DNA from: Fremontodendron californicum
Taxonomy: Eukaryota > Streptophyta > Magnoliopsida > Malvales > Malvaceae
Direction of reading: 5' to 3'
Length of the DNA stretch: 64,000 bases
Assembly: GCA_030761205.1 (NCBI GenBank)
Contig: JAULJL010000046.1
Location: 11,239,590-11,303,589, forward strand
Of this stretch, positions 20,431 to 32,228 are shown piece after piece (position 1 is the stretch's first letter; each line of letters starts with the position of its first letter). The notes beneath the pieces are model-generated. The model made no database searches and had not been told where the DNA came from. It saw nothing but the letters and a program-made list of their open reading frames with translations. A program made the position numbers and the translations under genes.

Positions 20431-22032
20431 AATTAAAATAACTGTTTACAAGGGTCTGCTCCCTCGTTCTAGACTTAGTCATAAAACGATACTCCAATGC
20501 GATGAAAATATCTTCGAGCTGTCAAACGGAAACTTAGTCATGATTCTAATTATAGAAAGAGAATTATTTAAGTGTTCAATAAGAAGCAATGTAAAAGGCG
20601 GTGAAGTAATGTAAATTTGACTCTGAATCAAAAGATTGGAGAGCTGCCTACATTTGTTCATAAACAAATATGGCTTTACCTTATTGTTATTTTTGCCAAT
20701 TTTTTTTCTCTTATTTAGTTTTAATATAAAATGAACAAATATATTTGTCCAAACTCGGATCGAATGAACTATCCGACTTTGGATGGATGATCTAGTAGGT
20801 CCTATGGGCCTCATGTAAATTTAGGATCGCTCTTAAGTTGGAATATGAACTTGCAATGCCTCGTTGTTTGGGCTAATGGGTCGTTTTTGTTTAAATCCAA
20901 TCCAATCTATCAAAAATATACTCCACTAAAAGTCCAAACTCATTCGAATGTAGTCTACTACTCTAATTCATAAAATCAAAACATGGGATGAGGTCATTGT
21001 GATTGAGAAAACCAGCTACTCCAGATACTGGGCTTGCCCTGGTCCACTTCTTCCTGTGTCTCAGACTTTCAGACGGGATCGGGCCGGATCTATATATGAT
21101 GTCAACACTATATATATATATTTGTCCAAATTCGGATCTGTCCAAAATATAAGACTCAAATTCTACTCATATTCATTCATATTTGTAAATAGATAGCCCA
21201 ATTAATCCCGTTTAAACCCACTCATATTATTTTAAAAATATATATTATTTTTTATTTAATTTTTAATAATTTTATATTTTTTTCTTTTATTAAATTCTTA
21301 AACATGGATAACTTAATATATTTTTTAATATTATACTACACTATAATATTATATATATTTAATATTTATATGACATAAATTACATAATATATTATTTAAT
21401 TGAAAAACGGGTCGGGTCGACCCTTGAATGTTGGAGTCAAGGTTCAACCTATTTTTAAACGGGTTCATTTTTTTGTCAAAACTCATTTTTTTGATTTAAT
21501 ATTTTTGTTCAAATCCTCTCAAATATCATACGGACTTTCGAGTTTGGACGAGTAATCCTACCCTTTGGTCGGGAGCCAAGAGTCAAAAGCGCAACAGCTA
21601 TTGCAACCCCCAACAATTTCAGGCTATCTTTCTTCTGATATTCTAACTAAATCTCTCCTTGACTCATGCTCTGCCCTCCATGGCTAATAACTATACATTT
21701 TCTATTTTGTTTACTTCCAGAGAGAACTATTATTTAGGATCACCACATGACCATTTCTTACCCTACCGAGAGACCATATCGAAAACATACCTTTTCTCTC
21801 TTTTAAGATTTGCCTCCTTCGTTGGCATTTGAGTTTTTCAACAAAGCAGCTAAGCCCACCATTAAAAAAAAAGCTAGCAAAACATGTGTTTTGCCCTTTT
21901 GCTTTCTGACTCTTTCTCTCTTTTGCTTTAGCCACATACAATTCTTACCCCCTTTTTTTTTTTTTTAATTTACTTGCCAACATTTCTTTGTACATTTTTC
22001 TGTTTTGTTTATTCTCCATTGTTGATGAGTTG
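20431..22032. other. Intergenic DNA and RhoGDI 5' region
   Basis: 20720-21560 holds diverged pieces with words like gtccaaattcggatctgtcc and gggtcgggtcgaccc, probably old MITE-B or related elements with AT cores. From about 21560 composition changes to CT-rich leader-like DNA (cttttctctctttt, ctttctgactctttctctc) leading to the RhoGDI start. No clear TATA box was chosen. Confidence 0.5.
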
Positions 22033-25000
22033 ATGTCCTTGGCCGCCATTGGAGCTGGTCCAAGTTCCAGTAATATTATGGAGTTAGACGACAAAAAGGA
22101 GTCAGCAGCTGAAAAAAAGTCAACCCTTCCTCAAGAGAGTGATGATGAAGGAGGAGGAAATGGGATAGGCAGTAGACAAATGAGTGAATCCTCTTTTTAT
22201 GCAACTGAGGATGATGATAATGATGATGAACATCGAAATACTTTTCAATTGGGTCCTCAGTGCACTCTCAAAGAACAGCTTGAGAAAGATAAGGTTATTT
22301 CATTTGTTTTCAACAATTAATATCCAATTACATGCATAGAATTTTCCTTTTTTTCCTTTCCTTTCCTTTCCTTTCTTTTTTATTTATTATTATTATTATT
22401 ATATGTTGGTGATCGTTTGCATGAGTTTAGGATGATGAGAGCTTAAGGAAATGGAAAGAGCAGCTTCTTGGAAGTGTTGATATTAACAACATTGGAGGTA
22501 CTGATCAGTTTCTTTTTTAACTTTCACTGTCAAACTATGTTATTCGGACTCGGATGTGAGTATTAGACACGAGTATGTGTCCGACACGGGTATGTTCAAT
22601 TTTTTCCTAGATTTTTTATGTATTTAAAGGGTCCTTGGAAGATCATATCCCCATACCCATGTCCGAATATGCGTCAAACATGGATACTTCAAGAAAAATG
22701 AAGAGTCGGAGCAACATAGCTGCCAAATGCTGTTCCATCATCCATGACCAAGTAGTTTTTAAGGATAAGAAAAGTTCTCAAATTTTAAAGCTTTCCATAT
22801 AATTCAATTGTATGTTATGTGTAAATGAAAAAACATCTTCTAAATCTAAACTGCTACCTTTTCAGTTATGCTTTTGAGAAGAAAGATCAGATCAAGTTAT
22901 AAAGCTAATCTAAAGCATCTGCAGAATTTGACATGAATGAAAATCAATAGAATTAACCTGTTCAAAATGAAAACTCTCCCTTGGACATATATATATATTT
23001 ATATATATATATATATGGATACTACAAGCATAAATAGGTTGGTTTTTTCCTTCGATTGTGGAATTCGCCTTAGCAAAAACCTATGTTATCCGTGTCCGAT
23101 ACGGGTATGCTCAGTTTTTTTTCATATATTTGAAGGATCATACTTTTATACCTATGTCCGAATGTGTGTAACAAGTGTTGGATACGGATGTTTTAGGTAA
23201 AATGAAGAGTCCGGACAAAAACCAACCACCAAAACTCAGGTCACTGCGCATGCTCTAATATTGTTACTTGTCTGTGTTGAAAATTACCTGCCAGAGGATT
23301 GCTTTTTTAAGAAGAAACATTTTTGATCAGTCAAATAAATCATGATAGCTTAATTATTTTGTCAATTAAGTGCAAAAAAATCTTAATAGATGGAATTTAT
23401 ATGCATCATTTCTTGTACAAGATAACAAGAACTTTGTCAATAACTAGATTTTATGCATTTTCCCATTTTCAGCAAACATTTTGAAATGTAGCATTTTCTA
23501 CCATCCTGGTGCTTGTAATATATGTTGATACTTTGTTGATTTTCTGCAGGACTTCTTCCCCAAGTACTCATATATAATAAACTGTCATTGTTGAGAATTC
23601 TGTAATTAAAAACTATGTTGCTCCGACTTTTCATTTTTCTTGAAGTAACTGCGTCCGACACTCATGTCCGACACATATCCGGACATGGATATGGGAATAT
23701 GACCCTCCAAATACATGGGAAACTTAGAAAAAATTGAACAATACTCGTGTCGGACACATACCCGTATTCGACACTCACATCCGAGTCCGAGTACCATAGA
23801 TTAAAAATATACTGTAATCATTATCCAGCTTCGTTTTTCTTGAAGTATCCGTGTCCGACACACATTCGGACATGGATATGGGGATATGACCCTTTAAGGA
23901 CTCTCCAAATACATGAAAAACTTTAAAAAAATTGAACATACTCGTGTCGGACACATACCGGTATCCAACACTATCACCCGAGTCCGAGTAACATAGATTA
24001 AAAGGCCTTTCCTAAACAAACCCTGCAGAATTTCTTGATTATGGTTTTCTCCCTTTTATTGCAGAAACACTTGAACCAGAAGTAAAGTTCCTTAGCGTGG
24101 CAATCGTCTCTCCTGATAGGTCTGACATAGTTCTTTCAATTCCTGAAGATGGAAAGCCCAATGGCTTATGGTTTACACTGAAAGAAGCTAGCCATTATCG
24201 CTTGAAGTTCTCCTTTCAAGTTAGCAACAACATTGTATCTGGTCTCAGGTACACCAATACTGTTTGGAAAACTGGTGTTAGAGGTAAGCCTCTTAATATG
24301 TAATAATTTTTTGCAAAATTTTTGAATGTAAAAACACTTGAAAATCTGCCTAAAAATGAATCTTTTTATTTTTTCAGTTTACAGCACAAAAGATATGATT
24401 GGAACTTTTAGTCCTCAGCTAGAGCCTTATACACATGAAATGCCAGAAGAGACAGCCCCTTCTGGTTTTTTGGCTAGAGGTTCATATACTGCAAAATCAA
24501 AGGTTTGTTCAACCAAGTCATGTCTCTCTATGTTGTTCCGACTCTTCATTTTTTGAAGTATCCGTGATTGACACCTGTGTCCGATGCATATCCGGATATG
24601 GGTATGGAGATATGACCCTCCAAGGACCTTTCAAATACATGGAAAAACTTAGAAAAAATTGAACATACCCGTATCGAATACATACCCGTATCCGATACTT
24701 ACACCCGAATCCGAGTAATATAGATATCTCTTACCCGTATGCTCTACTTATGCTTACACATTGTTTTACCGCAATTTATGATATCATTGACATTCTTCTC
24801 GTGCATGGTGGCACTGAATTCAGTGGTTAATGATAATGCCTCATATATTTACTTTCAGCAGAAAATGCTCAGTTTCTTCATATTCCTTCTCAACAGCTAA
24901 GTTACTCCGACTCTTCATTTTTTTTTAAAATTCGTGTCCGACATATATTTGGACATGGGTACGGGGATACGATCCTCCAAATATATGAAAAAACTTTTAA

Positions 25001-26064
25001 AAAAATTCGAACATACCCGTATCAGACACGTATTTATATCTGACAATCACCCCGAGTCCGAGAAACATAGCTCAACAGATAAAAAAAAACATAGAAGCCA
25101 AAAGTTTTTAGTGCTGAGGATTTATTTAGAATGTATCTTTTGAACTTCCACAATATATATGAGCCTCTCTTTCTATTTGAAGCTTTTACATAGTTTTCCT
25201 TGAAGTTACTTGAGATTAAGATGCGAGTTCTTGAGCATGAATGAGGTCTGAACTCAACAGTAAAAGGTTGCTTATCTCTGGGACAGAATAACAGTGGAGA
25301 AAAATAGCACACAAGAGCTGTGTTGCTCGCACTATTTATTTTTCTTGAAATATCTGTGTTTAATAGAGGAAAACATTCGGTCGGTTCGGTTATAAAATTT
25401 CAAAAACCGATTAAATTTATAAAATCGACCGAACCGACTGACAAAGATTCTAAAATCGAAAAAATCAAAACCGACTTAAGTCAGTAGGTTCGATCGGTTT
25501 AATCGGTTTTAACTATTTAAAAATAATTTATTTTTTATATATTATATATTATTATTTAATATAAATGATATAATATATTATATAATTTTAAATTATTATA
25601 TAAATATATTTTATTTATATTATATTTAAAATAAAATTAAAAGCGTCGGTTAGTTCGGTCTATTCAGTCTATTCAATTATCAATTTAAAAAACTGACAAC
25701 CGACCGAACTAACCGACTAAACCAATTTTCATAATCGACTAATTTCAAAACCGAATAAATCGAACCGAATTAATGCTCACCCCTAGTGTCCGACACATTT
25801 TCGGACATGAGAAGGAAGGTATAACTCTCTAAATATATAAAAAAAAAAAACTTAAAAAAAAATCGAACATACTCATGTTGGAAACATACTTTTTTTTATC
25901 CAACATTCACCTTTGAATCCGAGTAACATAGATTTATAGTATGGTAACAGCAAGTTGACTTACTGTTTTCTCTTTGTTTTCAGTTCCTTGATGATGATAA
26001 CAAGTGCTACTTGGAGATCAACTATACATTCGACATCCGAAAAGAGTGGGCTGCTCTTCAATAA
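22033..26064 (+). CDS. Rho GDP-dissociation inhibitor (RhoGDI)
   Basis: Five exons with GT-AG boundaries: 22033-22293, 22431-22497, 24065-24283, 24378-24502, 25984-26064. They join in phase to 753 nt, 250 residues plus stop. The first 100 residues are acidic and flexible (MSLAAIGAGPSSSNIMELDD, a Ser-rich block, EDDDNDDEH, then LGPQCTLKEQLEKDKDDESL with RKWKEQLLG). The rest is the immunoglobulin-like fold: IPEDGKPNGLWFTLKEASHY, YRLKFSFQVSNNIVSGLRYT, NTVWKTGV, MIGTFSPQLEPYTHEMPEE, APSGFLARGSYTAKSKF, DDDNKCYLEINYTFDIRKEW. RhoGDIs hold prenylated Rho (plant ROP/RAC) GTPases in the cytosol; the Arabidopsis member SCN1 limits root-hair initiation sites. Length fits plant members (about 220-250). 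Introns 2 and 4 hold at least seven MITE-A copies. Confidence 0.95.
22535..22719 (+). mobile_element. MITE-A copy 9 (RhoGDI intron 2)
   Basis: Starts CTATGTTATTCGGACTCGG and ends AGTCGGAGCAACATAG. Flanks ctgtcaaa and ctgccaaa match at 7 of 8. Confidence 0.92.
22987..23016. repeat. (TA)n tract (RhoGDI intron 2)
   Basis: Interrupted TA run of about 30 bp. Confidence 0.9.
23081..23217 (+). mobile_element. MITE-A copy 10, shortened (RhoGDI intron 2)
   Basis: Starts ctatgttatccgtgtccgat and reaches aaaatgaagagtccgga. It lacks part of the usual 5' section. Flanks share caaaaac. Confidence 0.7.
23613..23799 (-). mobile_element. MITE-A copy 11 (RhoGDI intron 2)
   Basis: Starts CTATGTTGCTCCGACTTTTC and ends GAGTCCGAGTACCATAG. 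A perfect 8-bp duplication, attaaaaa, lies at 23605-23612 and 23800-23807. Confidence 0.93.
23827..23996 (-). mobile_element. MITE-A copy 12, 5'-truncated (RhoGDI intron 2)
   Basis: Begins inside the family body (tcgtttttcttgaagtatcc) and ends GAGTCCGAGTAACATAG followed by attaaaag, nearly the same octamer that flanks copy 11. This suggests local duplication of copy 11 and its right flank. Confidence 0.8.
24528..24723 (-). mobile_element. MITE-A copy 13 (RhoGDI intron 4)
   Basis: Starts CTATGTTGTTCCGACTCTTC and ends AATCCGAGTAATATAG. Flanks atgtctct and atatctct match at 7 of 8. Confidence 0.92.
24897..25070 (-). mobile_element. MITE-A copy 14 (RhoGDI intron 4)
   Basis: Starts CTAAGTTACTCCGACTCTTC and ends GAGTCCGAGAAACATAG. 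A perfect 8-bp duplication, ctcaacag, lies at 24889-24896 and 25071-25078. Confidence 0.93.
25318..25931 (-). mobile_element. MITE-A copy 15, split by MITE-D (RhoGDI intron 4)
   Basis: The left part (tgttgctcgcactatttatt ... tatctgtgttt) ends at 25363 and the right part (gtgtccgacacattttcgga ... ccgagtaacatag) resumes at 25786. The break falls within the normal family word gtgtccgac. Confidence 0.85.
25364..25785 (-). mobile_element. MITE-D copy 2, nested in MITE-A
   Basis: Starts TAGAGGAAAACATTCGGTCGG and ends AATGCTCACCCCTA, the inverse of the copy at 3092-3534. Flanking octamers gtgtttaa and gtgtccga match at 5 of 8; the second is the expected MITE-A sequence. 422 bp, with an AT core at about 25520-25640. 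Confidence 0.85.
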
Positions 26065-26120
26065 ACAAGAATTTGATGAACTCTACCACCCTTCATTCAT
26101 TCACTCGATGTTCTTATGCC

Positions 26121-26123
<3 letters not shown>

Positions 26124-26163
<40 letters not shown>
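26124..26163. repeat. (TA)n tract in RhoGDI 3' region
   Basis: About 19 TA units, starting 60 bp after the stop codon. Confidence 0.95.
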
Positions 26164-26165
<2 letters not shown>

Positions 26166-26618
26166 GCTAAAGTTCCCTTTCAGACAATTTTTTTAACTGC
26201 AAGTTTTCCATGTTATCCTTAAACCACTTCATTTCTGTATTGGACCAGTTCCACAAAATAAAGGCAAGTGAGACAAAGATTTTCACTTGGCAAAGCTTTA
26301 TTAATTACGAGCAAAGTTTTAGCATTTTCTTAGGGACATTTTGATAATCATGTCTACAACTCTAGATATTGTTCTTGTTCTTATTCTTCTATTCTATGTG
26401 CATATATAAAAAAAAAATGAGTGAGTCAATGATTTTTAATTTTTTCATCTCAAACTGCTTTATATTCAGTGATTGTGATTTGTAAAAGTAAAACCATGTA
26501 GATGATAGGATTTAACATATTAGAAAGCAGTGCAAGTAATAAGGAGCTTGATCTTAATTCCTAACCATGCATGTTTATCCAAATCTTCTAGCTGCTAAAG
26601 GTAGATATAGCTTTGCAC

Positions 26619-26806
26619 CTATGTTACTCGGATTCGGATGTGAGTGTTGGACACGGGTATGTGTCGGACACGGGTATATTTAATTTTTTCCTAAGATTTC
26701 CATGTATTTGGAGGATCATATCCCCATACTCATATCCGTAAATGCGTAGGACACTGGTATCGGACACGAGTACTTCAAGAAAAACAAAAAGTCGGAACAA
26801 CATAGC
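26619..26806 (+). mobile_element. MITE-A copy 16
   Basis: Starts CTATGTTACTCGGATTCGG and ends AGTCGGAACAACATAG. A perfect 8-bp duplication, ctttgcac, lies at 26611-26618 and 26807-26814. Confidence 0.93.
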
Positions 26807-26852
26807 TTTGCACTACTGTTCAACAAAGTATCATTGCTGGAACTATTGTAAT

Positions 26853-27013
26853 CTATGTTATCCGTATGAGTGTTGAATATGAGTATGTTTAATTTTTTTA
26901 AAGTTTTTTCATATTTTTGAAAAATCATACTTGCATATCCATATCCGAATATGTGTCGGATACAACTATTGATACGAATATTTTAAAGAAAATAAAGAGT
27001 TCGAGTAACATAA
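26853..27013 (+). mobile_element. MITE-A copy 17
   Basis: Starts ctatgttatccgtatgagtg and ends gttcgagtaacata. Shortened and diverged; flanks not clearly duplicated. Confidence 0.75.
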
Positions 27014-27189
27014 CAGTAAATAACTCTTACCTGATTAAAGAATTAAGGTGAGGAGCATTGCTAAAGTGCTAACCCTATGCTGTTGAGCTCAGTCAACTGC
27101 CAATGAACTGAATTTTAGAGGAAGCTTTTTTTTTGGCCATTCACTTGATACAAAAACAGGATCTCAGAACAGTTATATATATATTTTTT

Positions 27190-27325
27190 AATACAAAAGA
27201 TGACACAATTTGGGTTAAGAAAAGAGATTGTATATGTTAAGATTCGAATTTTAAATTTGTTAAATATTATCTCTTAAAAATAATTACATGAATCAATTAA
27301 ATTAAATCTTATTATCGAAACAGCT
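27190..27325 (-). mobile_element. Degenerate tRNA-derived SINE
   Basis: ttaatacaaaagatgacacaa ... gttaagattcgaattt ... tctcttaaaaataattacatg ... aatcaattaaattaaatctt follows the order of the 18.3-18.9 kb SINEs with heavy mutation. Confidence 0.6.
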
Positions 27326-27736
27326 ATATATTGCAAATAGAATTTTATATATTGATATGAAACGAGCTGTGCGTGGCTAATTAGTTAACCAATTGTCCTT
27401 TAGCAAACTTTTTAGGCGTTGACTCATCATTCATGAGAACATATATTCAAGGCAATTTGGCCTAATTATGAATTCAATTGTCACTCTTATGGAACAAAAT
27501 GTGAAGTATTGCTTCCCACATTTTGGTTCTATGGGGAAGTGTGTTTACATGGTTTAAGCCGTTAATTTGGGAGTTGTTTTAATGCCTCCAACGAGATTTT
27601 TCTAATAAAATGGTACTCCACCCAATGTTTTCTGTCTCAGTTTAACGAATAATAATTATATATACATATATATGTTCACTCTAAATGTATAAAAACGAAA
27701 TATATATATATATATATGAGAGAAGAGATCCACTTA

Positions 27737-28086
27737 CACTAGTGTAAAATTAAATTAGTTTTACATATTTTTATAATTTTTTATACGATTTATATTTGTT
27801 TAATCCGGTCGTCGTATTTTATGTTCTATTCACGTAGATCATGCACATCGAGTTTCTAGTAAATTAAAAATGTCTAACTATTTGTTTGATGTAAAAAAAA
27901 TTTAATCGTTAAATATATATTGAAATAGATAATATTCTCAACCGATGTGATAGAGATATCGGATCGATTCAAAACTTTACGTGCACCACGAGTACGATTA
28001 TATTATTAAATCCAATAGTCGATTTGTTAAAATATAAATCATATAAAAATTATGAAAGTACATAAAATTAATTTAATTTTATAGTG
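27737..28086 (+). mobile_element. MITE-E copy 2
   Basis: Preceded by cacttacactagtgtaaaat, a small terminal palindrome, then attagttttacatatttttat, ttatacgatttatatttgttt, attcacgtagatcatgcac, agaactttacgtgcaccacg-type words and closing aaaattaatttaattttat. Confidence 0.7.
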
Positions 28087-29510
28087 GATTATATATATAT
28101 ATATTATATTGTGCTTCAAATGAAAGACAGCTGCTAATTATAAAAATAAAATAAAATAAAAAAATAAAAAAAAACACAGCTGCAGAAGCTAGCCTTGGAG
28201 TTTGGACTCTCTCAATCTTAATTATTTGTCAGAAAAAAAGAAAATGTGTAAGCATGTCATTGAAAAGATATTGTAGCTCTGAAAGACATGGCAAGCACTT
28301 AACAAGTTTTTGAGTTTTTTTACCAAGAATCAATTGAAAGCACTTTACTTGTCTCCCTTTTTCTTAAAAAAGGGAAGTTTGAGAAGTTCAAACCCGAAAT
28401 GTTTAAGTAAAGGATCAACTTGAAAGGGCAATGGCAGCTGTTTTGTCTCTATCAACTTGATATTGAACTTTGTTTTAGATCAACTTATTATAGAAGCTTC
28501 CTTGCATTATTAGAAAAAACAAATTTCCCATATGTTTTACTTTTGGAATATTATAATTTGTATTGAGTAGTGTGCATGTTATTTTACAGATAAATACTAG
28601 TATAAAGGAAGTGGGTATGAATAATCAAATTGATTAGTTCGATGAATTCGGATTTAACACAATTGGTTTATCCAGTTTGGGTTTCGAATCAGCATCTATA
28701 ATTTTTTCTTTTAATTTTCAAACTGTGATTTTTTTTTTTTTACCAAAAATATTGATTACTTTGATAATCTATGGGTGTTAGTTAAGTTAATCCAAGGATT
28801 TAATTATTGAAAACAAAGTTCATGTGCAGAAATTAATTCAAATCTTAAGACAGAAAATTTGATTTTGCCATTGCACCTAATTTCTTATTTTCCACTTTAA
28901 TATTTTGCTTTTTTTTTTTCTTTAACCTTTGTTTTGAGGTTTCTTTCTCTTTTCCCTTTTTATTCATTTTTAACGTGCATTCAAATTAAACCAGCCAACA
29001 ATGAATGCCAGAAGTATTGTTATGTTTGTTTGTCTGTTTCACCCACTTGACAAAGGTGGGAAATATATAAAGAAATGAAAAAAAAAAATGAATTTATAAT
29101 AAAGTATTAAACATTATACAATTTCTTAAACCATCTGAATTACTATAAACACTCATTAAAATTCTACTTAAAACAACAATTTTGAATTTATCCATGAATT
29201 TCATTTTGATGAAACTAAATGATGATCCTTTAATTGTTAGAAAACTGTAACTGATTGATAAGTCAAATTGTCAATCACTTGGGGCTTTTGTCAAATTGAT
29301 TAGGTAAGGGAAGAGTTCTACAAGTCTTGGGATCAAATCTCAAATCCTTCCAATAAAGAATTGCTCTTCTAAAAATAGGTTTAGTCCCTTCTCTACTCTT
29401 TTTATTATTTTGGGTTTAGTTAGTTCTAGTTTTACTTATTAGCAAAGACCAATTATCATGAAATGAAAACCCTTTCATGAGAAGTTGAAGATGATACAAT
29501 GATGAAAAAC
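28087..29510. other. Gene-free region
   Basis: AT-rich with A-tracts. A short SINE-like piece lies at about 28645-28712 (ggatttaacacaattggttt ... gggtttcgaatcagcatct). I see no gene. Confidence 0.5.
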
Positions 29511-29652
29511 TATGTTATTCGAATTTTTTATTTTTTAAAAATTATTTTGTTCGGCATATATTATATGTATGATTAGATATATGAAAAAATTAAATATATT
29601 CGTATCGAACACGTATTTGTATTTGACATTCACTCGAATCGAAATAATATAA
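29511..29652 (-). mobile_element. MITE-A copy 18, degenerate
   Basis: ctatgttattcgaatttttt ... atattcgtatcgaacacgta ... actcgaatcgaaataatata. Short, with family order kept. Confidence 0.65.
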
Positions 29653-29816
29653 ATGAAAAGGTTGGTGAGAAAAAAGCACAAGATTGGAGTCCCAAAGGAT
29701 TAGAAAACTTCTTAGTAGAAAAGTGAATAAGAAAGCCTACCTTACATGGTGTCCTCTTTCCTTGAAAGAATTGCCAAACAAAGAATGCATTATTTTTCCT
29801 CTTAAGGAAGTACCAA

Positions 29817-30057
29817 TTTTGGCAATACTGGACATGACACGATACATAACACGAACACGATACGAAAAAAATAACTAAAAACACGACATGACACGAAAAA
29901 ATAACACGAACATGACACGAATACACGAATGTCTCAACATTTATTTAATACGAATTATTAACGTATCAAAGTTTATATAAATATAAAATACATTAAACAC
30001 GATTATAACACGATAAAATATACGAACACGATATAAATTCACGAATTGTCAGGTCTA
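29817..30057 (-). mobile_element. MITE-C copy with target duplication
   Basis: Left end ttttggcaatactggacatg, right end cacgaattgtcaggtcta. Flanks agtaccaa (29809-29816) and agtaccat (30058-30065) match at 7 of 8, giving an 8-bp duplication for this family. Confidence 0.8.
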
Positions 30058-30264
30058 AGTACCATCCCCATCTCATTCATTCCATAAGTAATGTAACTTT
30101 TTTTTTTTTCAATTTTTTTAATCATTGTTAGGATTTTGTTAATTTCTTGCACTTACTACTTCCTTACACTTTACATATCTTTAAACACCAACAGCTGATA
30201 CCACCCCACACGTTGGTTTTTTGTTTGTTTATATCTTACAATTTACAAGCAAAAAACTCCCATC

Positions 30265-30273
30265 TTTATATAG
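30265..30273 (+). promoter_or_regulatory. Likely TATA box of the FLA gene
   Basis: ttatatagt in a CT-rich context (catctttatatagtttctct), about 80 bp upstream of a good 5'-UTR donor. It fits transcription starting near 30300. Inferred from position only. Confidence 0.55.
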
Positions 30274-30354
30274 TTTCTCTCAGCTAATTTATTCCAATCT
30301 GCTACATTGGTATCCAAGAGCACTAAACTTTCTCTTTGAATTCCTCCTAGTCAG

Positions 30355-31017
30355 GTTAGTGTCCTTCATGTGTCTGCTCTCATGAAATTTGCTTTTGTGT
30401 TAAAACTTAAAAGTTCCTTTCTTTTAGAGTTCTAGTGATCCATTTCTTTCAAGTTAAATCTGAATCTTTTTTGCTTTTTGTTTATGTACATTGTGTGGCT
30501 GTGGGTTTTTTTTTTGGGTCATAGAAGTTATTTACATGGCTTTTCTGGGTAACTTCTATGGTGGAAGTACCCTGCCAGAAGCAAAGTTGGTGTTCAGTTT
30601 GTAATGTCAAGGTGTAATGCAAAGTGAAAAATTAGATTTTTTGATCTGGGTTTTTGGTCTGAAATTTTGGATTACTTGGGGATTTGGTAAGTTGTACTTT
30701 GTCTAAATGAGCTCAAGAACAAGAAAATGGATCATATTTATGAATTCAGTTTATGTTTCTTGTCTTAGATCCTGTTTTAAGCTTTTTGTCTTATTATAGT
30801 TAAAGAGTGTTCTGATTATTTGCTTTGTTGGATAAGCTTGTTGCAGAAAGTTGGAGATTTTGGTTTTATTTACAATGCATTACTTGTTTTTATACAAAAG
30901 ATAGAAACCCTGAGAGATTCTGATCTAGATTGTGAGATTGGGTTTTTGATCTTAGGGAAATTTTTATTAGTTTTGTGTTCATAATGTAGATTTATTTGAT
31001 TTTTTCGCTGTTTGTAG
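30355..31017 (+). other. Probable 5'-UTR intron of the FLA gene
   Basis: CAG|GTTAGT at 30354/30355 and TTTGTAG|GAATT at 31017/31018 frame a 663-bp T-rich stretch ending 56 bp before the ATG. Leader introns of this kind are common in plants. No transcript evidence was available. Confidence 0.6.
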
Positions 31018-31073
31018 GAATTTGGAGAGTGGTCACTACTGAAGAAAAACAAATTTCTGGAAGGAAAAAAAAA

Positions 31074-31856
31074 ATGGAGTTTTCCAGGATTTTTATGCTT
31101 AGTTGTTCTATATTACTCTTGTGCTTCTCATTAGCATATGGTCAAGCTGCTAGTCCACCGGCTCCGGCTGCAATGAGCCCAACTCCGACACCGGCACCGG
31201 CTCCGGCACCGGCATATGTAAACCTGACTTATTTACTCTCAGTGGCTGGTCCATTTCACATTTTCCTTAACTACCTTGAATCAACTAAAGTAATTGACAT
31301 TTTCCAAAACCAAGCCAACAACACTGAACAAGGAATTACAATTTTCGTACCCAAAGACAATGCATTCAAGGCTCTTAAAAAGCCTTCTTTATCGAATCTC
31401 AGTAATGAACAGCTTAAATCACTCATTCTTTTTCATGGCTTGCCTAAATACTATGCCCTTGCAGATTTCAATGATCTAAGTGCAAAAAGCCCTGTAAATA
31501 CCTTTGCTGGAGGCCAATACAGTTTGAATTTTAAAGATGATTCTGGCACTGTGAAACTTGATTCAGGTTGGAGTAAAACGAAAGTTTCTAGCGCCGTACA
31601 TTCAACTTATCCTGTTGCAATATATCAAGTCGATAAGGTTCTTCTTCCGGAAGCCATTTTTGGTACGGACATACCTCCAACTGAAGCTCCTGCTCCAGCT
31701 CCTGATATTATTAGCCCAGTTGCAGATACTCCATTAGCAAAATCCAAAGAAAATGGTTCTTCAGCTTCAAATTCATCATCTCATAGGATTATGAACTTGG
31801 GTATTTGGAATCAGCTGGTTTTGGCTGTCTTAAGTGGGCTGGTTTTGTTCTTCTGA
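31074..31856 (+). CDS. FLA7: Fasciclin-like arabinogalactan protein, FLA7 type
   Basis: Single coding exon, 260 residues. The start MEFSRIFMLSC is followed by a hydrophobic signal peptide ending near residue 24 (LAYGQ). Residues 26-47 are a Pro/Ala/Thr-rich stretch (PTPTPAPAPAPA) of the kind hydroxylated and arabinogalactan-modified. One fasciclin domain spans about 49-192: NLTYLLSVAGPF, H1 box ITIFVPKDNAF (88-98), LILFHGLPKYY, FAGGQYSLNF, and H2-like VAIYQVDKVLLP (181-192). A second AP stretch (EAPAPAP, 204-210), a Ser/Asn-rich region with N-glycosylation sites and a hydrophobic tail (LVLAVLSGLVLFF) follow, as in GPI-anchored proteins. FLAs act at the plasma membrane and cell wall. Single FAS domain, GPI tail and wording of the FAS core match Arabidopsis FLA7 as I remember it. 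An upstream in-frame ATG lies in the inferred leader intron and is not used here. Confidence 0.93.
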   Translation: MEFSRIFMLSCSILLLCFSLAYGQAASPPAPAAMSPTPTPAPAPAPAYVNLTYLLSVAGPFHIFLNYLESTKVIDIFQNQANNTEQGITIFVPKDNAFKALKKPSLSNLSNEQLKSLILFHGLPKYYALADFNDLSAKSPVNTFAGGQYSLNFKDDSGTVKLDSGWSKTKVSSAVHSTYPVAIYQVDKVLLPEAIFGTDIPPTEAPAPAPDIISPVADTPLAKSKENGSSASNSSSHRIMNLGIWNQLVLAVLSGLVLFF

Positions 31857-32166
31857 GATAGGACTTCATTGTTGAGTCTAATTTATGTTCAAAAGGGGCA
31901 CATATGGGTTTTTTTTCTTTCTTTTTTCTCAATTTACTTTGATTTTTAAAACCATTTTTTTCTTCATTTATATGTTATTGAGATTATGTGTTAAGAATGT
32001 GAGTTCTTCTGTTATAATTTCTATTTCATTTTAAATGGCATTTTGTTTGAATCTCTGTTTTTCACTTTATCATACTTGTTTCTTTATATATATATATAAT
32101 TTTTTTTTTTCTTGTTGCCCCATCTAAGCTACTTGTTCATGATATCATAGAAATGTAATTGACATC

Positions 32167-32228
32167 TATGTTGCTCCCATTATTCTTTTTTTTTTTTTTA
32201 AATATCTGTGTCCGACACCTATATCCGA
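32167..32228 (-). mobile_element. MITE-A copy 19, truncated at a duplication junction
   Basis: ctatgttgctcccattattc ... ctgtgtccgacacctatatc, then an abrupt switch to FLA sequence at about 32229. Confidence 0.8.
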
